Source: Nocardia alni (GTDB lineage Bacteria; Actinomycetota; Actinomycetes; Mycobacteriales; Mycobacteriaceae). Taken from it: a DNA stretch of 44,798 nt. The translations under genes and the position numbers were made by a program. Of this stretch, positions 41,257 through 44,798 are shown in pieces (position 1 is the first letter of the stretch; each line of letters starts with the position of its first letter). A model generated the notes under the pieces. The model was not told the DNA's origin. It saw only the letters and a program-made list of their open reading frames with translations, and ran no database searches. The stretch covers positions 1 to 44,798 of the forward strand of contig NZ_JAGPOX010000075.1 of assembly GCF_019038435.1 (NCBI RefSeq), written 5' to 3'.

Positions 41257-41334
41257 GATTACGCGTTGCCGGAGAGCTTCTCCCGCAGCGCGGCCAGCTG
41301 GGCGTCGCTCGCGAGCGAACCGCCGGCCGACTCC
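41257..41334 (-). repeat. rpsA 3' end, direct repeat partner
   Basis: The genuine last 25 codons of rpsA plus two bases; the partner copy is at 40020-40097 (71/78 identical, same orientation). The spacing between copies is 1159 bp and contains the Rpn-type gene and the real terminator. Confidence 0.85.
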
Positions 41335-42740
41335 GACGAGGAGCTGGACGACGAGGACGAGGAGCTCGCCTGGGCGCCACTCTCGGAGGAGTAGTTCTGC
41401 GGACCACCGTTGGCTGCCTCTGCGGCGGCGTCGGCGGCCATCTTCTCCATCTGCGCGGTGTGCATCTTGTGGCGACGCTCCGCCTCGGCGTAGCGGCCCT
41501 CCCACTCCTCGCGCTGCTTCTCGAAGCCCTCGAGCCACTCGTTGGTGTCGGGGTCGAAGCCTTCGGGGAAGATGTAGTTGCCCTGGTCGTCGTAGCTGTC
41601 GGCCATGCCGTACTTCGACGGGTCGAACTCGGCGTGGTAGTCCTCGTTGGCCTGCTTCAGCGACAGCGAGATCCGGCGACGCTCCAGGTCGATGTCGATG
41701 ACCTTGACCATCGCGTCGTCGCCGACGGCCACGACCTGGTCCGGCACCTCGACGTGGCGCTCGGCCAGCTCGGAGATGTGCACCAGGCCCTCGATGCCCT
41801 CTTCGACGCGCACGAACGCGCCGAACGGAACCAGCTTGGTGACCTTGCCCGGGACGATCTGGCCGATCGCGTGGGTCCGGGCGAACTGACGCCACGGGTC
41901 TTCCTGAGTCGCCTTGAGCGACAGCGAGACCCGCTCGCGGTCCAGGTCGACGTCGAGAACCTCGACGGTGACCTCCATGCCGACCTCGACGACCTCGGAC
42001 GGGTGGTCGATGTGCTTCCAGGACAGCTCGGAGACGTGCACCAGACCGTCGACACCGCCCAGATCGACGAACGCGCCGAAGTTGACGATGGAGGACACGA
42101 CGCCCTTGCGGACCTGGCCCTTCTGCAGCTGGTGCAGGAACTCGCTGCGCACCTCGGACTGAGTCTGCTCCAGCCAGGCGCGGCGGGACAGGACCACGTT
42201 GTTGCGGTTCTTGTCCAGCTCGATGATCTTGGCCTCGATCTCCTTGCCGACGTACGGCTGCAGATCGCGGACACGACGCATCTCGACCAGCGACGCCGGG
42301 AGGAAGCCGCGCAGGCCGATGTCCAGGATCAGACCACCCTTGACGACCTCGATGACGGTGCCCTTGACGGCCTCGTCCTTCTCCTTGAGCTCCTCGATGG
42401 TGCCCCACGCCCGCTCGTACTGCGCGCGCTTCTTCGACAGGATCAGGCGGCCTTCCTTGTCCTCCTTGGTGAGAACGAGGGCCTCGACCTCATCACCCAC
42501 GGAAACGACCTCATTGGGGTCGACATCGTGTTTGATGGACAGCTCGCGAGACGGGATCACGCCTTCGGTCTTGTAACCGATGTCGAGCAGGACCTCGTCG
42601 CGGTCGACCTTGACGATGGTGCCTTCGACGATATCGCCGTCGTTGAAGTACTTGATCGTCTTGTCGATTGCGGCGAGGAAATCCTCGGCAGTGCCGATGT
42701 CGTTGACGGCTACCTGCGGCGAGGTAATGGTGGTGGGCAT
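41259..42740 (-). CDS. rpsA: 30S ribosomal protein S1
   Basis: Ribosomal S1, 493 residues, binding mRNA on the 30S subunit. Four S1 domains are visible: GDIVEGTIVKVDRDEVLLDIGYKTEGVIP, VKGTVIEVVKGGLILDIGLRGFLPASL, RKGVVSSIVNFGAFVDLGGVDGLVHVSEL and VPGKVTKLVPFGAFVRVEEGIEGLVHISEL. An acidic and Ser-rich linker (11 consecutive serines) leads to the terminal SLASDAQLAALREKLSGNA, the element conserved with M. tuberculosis RpsA, where it is implicated in tmRNA and pyrazinoic acid binding. ATG 42740 (MPTTITSPQVAVNDIG) matches mycobacteria; an in-frame ATG at 42782 is possible. Followed by an intrinsic terminator. Confidence 0.97.
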   Translation of the reverse strand: MPTTITSPQVAVNDIGTAEDFLAAIDKTIKYFNDGDIVEGTIVKVDRDEVLLDIGYKTEGVIPSRELSIKHDVDPNEVVSVGDEVEALVLTKEDKEGRLILSKKRAQYERAWGTIEELKEKDEAVKGTVIEVVKGGLILDIGLRGFLPASLVEMRRVRDLQPYVGKEIEAKIIELDKNRNNVVLSRRAWLEQTQSEVRSEFLHQLQKGQVRKGVVSSIVNFGAFVDLGGVDGLVHVSELSWKHIDHPSEVVEVGMEVTVEVLDVDLDRERVSLSLKATQEDPWRQFARTHAIGQIVPGKVTKLVPFGAFVRVEEGIEGLVHISELAERHVEVPDQVVAVGDDAMVKVIDIDLERRRISLSLKQANEDYHAEFDPSKYGMADSYDDQGNYIFPEGFDPDTNEWLEGFEKQREEWEGRYAEAERRHKMHTAQMEKMAADAAAEAANGGPQNYSSESGAQASSSSSSSSSSSESAGGSLASDAQLAALREKLSGNA

Positions 42741-42798
42741 ATGTGGGGTTGCTCCGGACGGATTGTGGTCGGTAGTGGACATTGGAACTCTCGGTTTT

Positions 42799-42814
42799 GC
42801 TGTGATTTCACAGC
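42799..42814 (-). promoter_or_regulatory. Inverted repeat in the rpsA leader
   Basis: GCTGTGA-TT-TCACAGC, a perfect 7-bp palindrome with 2-bp spacer, 59 bp before the rpsA start at 42740. Could form an operator or a small RNA hairpin. Confidence 0.5.
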
Positions 42815-42906
42815 TCGGGGACTACATTGCACCTTCACAGCACATCGCCGCGACACAGCACAACGCTGTCCTGCCCTGAAACTCACAGCTCACGAGTATC
42901 GACAGC
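42809..42906. repeat. Repeated CACAGC motifs upstream of rpsA
   Basis: CACAGC occurs at 42809, 42836, 42854 and 42884 and a near copy GACAGC at 42901, spaced 17-30 bp, all in the same orientation between rpsA and its palindrome at 42911. Confidence 0.6.
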
Positions 42907-42910
42907 ACTC

Positions 42911-42924
42911 ACGTACCGGTACGT
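42911..42924. promoter_or_regulatory. 14-bp perfect palindrome between rpsA and the methyltransferase gene
   Basis: ACGTACCGGTACGT, a complete palindrome in the divergent promoter region, of a size suited to a dimeric repressor. The protein that would bind it is unknown. Confidence 0.5.
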
Positions 42925-43024
42925 AAACACTGAGGACACTCGCGAAAACAGCGTACGCGACGCTCGTTGTACCAAGCAAACAAGGGTCGCGGTAGCGATT
43001 TGCGGGTGTCGATACCCTTCCATC

Positions 43025-43891
43025 ATGCCGCACGAGGACCCCGCAGACCCGCACGCGCAGGCCACAGCCCTGCTCGGCACAAGCGCCATCGCCCGTACGC
43101 GCGTCGACTCGACGAGCAGTGCCCGAGCCAACCGCCGCTGGTGGGATGCCGACGCGGCACAGTACCACGATGAGCATGCCGCGTTCCTCGGCGTCGATTC
43201 GCCCGACGGGGAGTTCGTCTGGTGTCCGGAGGGCCTGCACGAGGGCGACTGGCATCTGCTCGGCGATATCGGTGATCTCCATGGAAAGCGAATCCTCGAG
43301 GTCGGTTGCGGTTCCGCGCCGTGCGCCCGCTGGCTGGCCGCCCACGGCGCGTATCCGGTCGGGCTGGACCTGTCGCGCGGCATGCTCGAGCGCGGACTGG
43401 CCGCGATGGCGCGCGGCGGGCCGCGGGTGCCGCTGGTGCAGGCCGGGGCCGAGGAACTGCCGTTCGCGGACGCGAGTTTCGACGCGGCCTGTTCGTCGTT
43501 CGGCGCGGTGCCCTTCGTGGCCGATTCGGCGCGGGTCATGCGCGAGGTGGCACGGGTGCTGCGGCCCGGCGGGCGCTGGGTGTTCTCCGTGAACCATCCG
43601 ATGCGCTGGATCTTCCCCGACGATCCGGGCCCGGACGGGCTGCGCGCGACCATGCCGTACTTCGACCGCACCCCGTACGTCGAGGTGGACGCGGACGGGA
43701 CGCCCACCTACGTCGAACACCACCGCACCCTCGGGGACCGGATCGGTGAGATCGTCGCGGCCGGGCTGACCCTGATCGACCTGATCGAACCCGAATGGCC
43801 GGAATGGCTGGACCAGGAATGGGGTCAGTGGAGTCCGCTGCGCGGCGAAATCTTCCCGGGCACAGCGATATTCGTCACCGAGAAGCGGTAG
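43025..43891 (+). CDS. SAM-dependent class I methyltransferase
   Basis: A 288-residue methyltransferase. The SAM-binding motif I is ILEVGCGSAPCARWLAAHGAYPVGLDLS near residues 90-115, then RVPLVQAGAEELPFADASFDAACSSFGAVPFVADSARVMREVARVLRPGGRWVFSVNHPMRWIFPDD, as in UbiE/Methyltransf_11 proteins. An aromatic-rich N-terminal (RRWWDADAAQYHDEHAAFLGV) and C-terminal (EWPEWLDQEWGQWSPLRGE) region may bind the acceptor. Homologues lie beside rpsA in many Nocardia-like genomes. I chose ATG 43025. No ribosome site is visible, and a TACCCT -10-like hexamer ends 9 bp upstream, so the mRNA may be leaderless. Confidence 0.9.
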   Translation: MPHEDPADPHAQATALLGTSAIARTRVDSTSSARANRRWWDADAAQYHDEHAAFLGVDSPDGEFVWCPEGLHEGDWHLLGDIGDLHGKRILEVGCGSAPCARWLAAHGAYPVGLDLSRGMLERGLAAMARGGPRVPLVQAGAEELPFADASFDAACSSFGAVPFVADSARVMREVARVLRPGGRWVFSVNHPMRWIFPDDPGPDGLRATMPYFDRTPYVEVDADGTPTYVEHHRTLGDRIGEIVAAGLTLIDLIEPEWPEWLDQEWGQWSPLRGEIFPGTAIFVTEKR

Positions 43892-43978
43892 TAACCCGCG
43901 GCCGCCACGCATCGTACTCCGGGCGACCACTCCACCGTCCCGGCGTAGCTCGCCGCATCGGCGGTACGACTCCCGCAC

Positions 43979-44686
43979 TCAGCGGCAGTCGAGTCCCCCC
44001 TCGGCCCCCACCCAGCGATAGAGGTGCTCGGGCCGACCCGCCGACCCGTAGCGGGGAGCGATCTCCACCGCTCCCGTGTCGTGCAGGAATTTCAAGTAGC
44101 GACGGGCCACCGCCTGACTGAAGCCGACGCGTTCGGCCAGTTCGGTGGCGGTGAGCCCGTCGCCGAGCGGACGCAACGTCTCGGTGACGTGGGTGAGTGT
44201 GGCGGCCGAGATGCCCTTGGGCAGCGAATCCTCGCCGCTGCTGCGCAGCCGCCCGTAGAGCCGGTCGATATCGCGCTGCGCGGGGGCGCGCATGCGGTGC
44301 AGCTGAGCGTGCGCGGCGGCGTAGGAGTCCAAGCGCTCCCGGAAGATACGGAAGGTGAACGGCTTGACCACGTAGTGCACCACCCCGAGGTGCATGGCCG
44401 CCCGCAGAACATCGACATCCTTGGCCGAGGTGATGGCGATGACGTCCACCGACTGCCCCGCCGCCCGAATCCGCCGCAGCACGTCGATTCCGCCCACGCC
44501 CGGCCCGTCGCTCGGCAGATACATATCCAGCAGCACCAACTCCGGCCGCAGCGCGCTCACCGCGCGCAAGGCCGCCATCCCGGAGGTCGCCTCCCCGACT
44601 ACCTCGAAACCCTCGACCCGCTCGGTGAACTGCCGGTGCACCGACACCGCCATCGGATCGTCGTCGACCACGAGTGTCCTGATCAC
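43979..44686 (-). CDS. CitB/DcuR-type response regulator
   Basis: A 235-residue two-component regulator. Receiver domain 1-120 with acidic pocket VVDDDP, phospho-acceptor D54 in LVLLDMYLPS and lysine near 109 in YVVKPFTFRIF. The C-terminal part has the winged HTH LTATELAERVGFSQAVARRYLKFLHDTGAVEIAPRYG, as in DpiA/CitB-like regulators of organic acid uptake. The GTG start at 44686 overlaps the preceding frame's TGA (GTGA). The partner kinase should lie just outside the window. Converges on the methyltransferase gene. Confidence 0.92.
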   Translation of the reverse strand: MIRTLVVDDDPMAVSVHRQFTERVEGFEVVGEATSGMAALRAVSALRPELVLLDMYLPSDGPGVGGIDVLRRIRAAGQSVDVIAITSAKDVDVLRAAMHLGVVHYVVKPFTFRIFRERLDSYAAAHAQLHRMRAPAQRDIDRLYGRLRSSGEDSLPKGISAATLTHVTETLRPLGDGLTATELAERVGFSQAVARRYLKFLHDTGAVEIAPRYGSAGRPEHLYRWVGAEGGLDCR

Positions 44687-44798
44687 GGTCGAACCACGGT
44701 GGGATCGGTCGACTTCGCCGCACCCGACACGCCACCCGTGCCGGGGGCCCCGGCCCCCCGCGACTCCTCCGCCTCCGGCGCCCCGCCGTCAATTCGCC
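44683..44798 (-). CDS. C-terminal tail of a probable sensor kinase (partial)
   Basis: A minus-strand frame entering from the window edge and ending at TGA 44685-44683, overlapping the regulator's GTG start by 4 bp. Only a disordered Gly/Ala/Pro/Glu-rich tail (ESRGAGAPGTGGVSGAAKS) is visible. The translational coupling to a CitB-type regulator suggests a CitA/DpiB-type histidine kinase; no kinase motif is inside the window. Confidence 0.55.
   Translation of the reverse strand, partial: RIDGGAPEAEESRGAGAPGTGGVSGAAKSTDPTVVRP

Overview
The window is high-GC actinobacterial DNA, most likely from Nocardia or a close relative in the Mycobacteriales. The ribosomal protein S1, UvrA, UvrB, IF3 and CoaE-GrpB proteins read as close homologues of the mycobacterial ones. 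The core gene order (rpsA, coaE, uvrB, a UspA-family protein, uvrA, infC, rpmI, rplT, tsnR) matches the conserved block known around Rv1630 to Rv1644 of M. tuberculosis, here read mostly on the minus strand. This assignment comes from gene content and my reading of the proteins, not from a database search.

Layout. 1-3.4 kb holds the infC-rpmI-rplT-tsnR translation operon, with a long infC leader and an ATC start for infC, plus a divergent DUF1844 gene. 3.4-18.2 kb is an accessory region. It contains a response-regulator remnant, an unknown 22/74/439-residue translationally coupled cluster, a RibD-like/DGPF/ECF42 sigma cluster, a flavin monooxygenase, a hydrolase plus carboxymuconolactone-decarboxylase-like pair facing a LysR regulator, several small enzymes and regulators, and at least three decayed genes (glycosidase, alpha/beta hydrolase, DUF222/HNH protein). 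18.4-21.5 kb is uvrA with an unusual Lys/Ala-rich tail. 21.7-30.3 kb carries a stand-alone ketosynthase, a PAS-PAS-GGDEF diguanylate cyclase, a HelD-type RNA polymerase remodelling helicase, and a TetR-controlled cluster of a 15-residue-repeat protein with a DrrAB-type exporter. 30.4-37.6 kb returns to the core: UspA protein, AraC regulator/VOC pair, uvrB, two tandem DUF402 genes and coaE-grpB. 38-41.2 kb is a second accessory patch with a Tat-exported phospholipase C and an Rpn-type nuclease gene. 41.3-42.7 kb is rpsA, and the window ends with a methyltransferase and a CitB-type two-component regulator.

The most striking structure is at the rpsA 3' end. The last 25 codons of rpsA (about 78 bp, 71/78 identical by eye), together with a decayed copy of its terminator hairpin, recur about 1.2 kb downstream. 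The two copies bracket the Rpn-family nuclease gene almost exactly, as expected if that gene was inserted or duplicated at the rpsA terminus. Other points for follow-up are the 22/74/439-residue cluster, the repeat protein ahead of the ABC exporter, the infC leader with an attenuator-like hairpin and an overlapping mini-ORF, a 20-bp perfect inverted repeat near 17.5 kb, and an SOS box in front of a truncated DUF222 gene.
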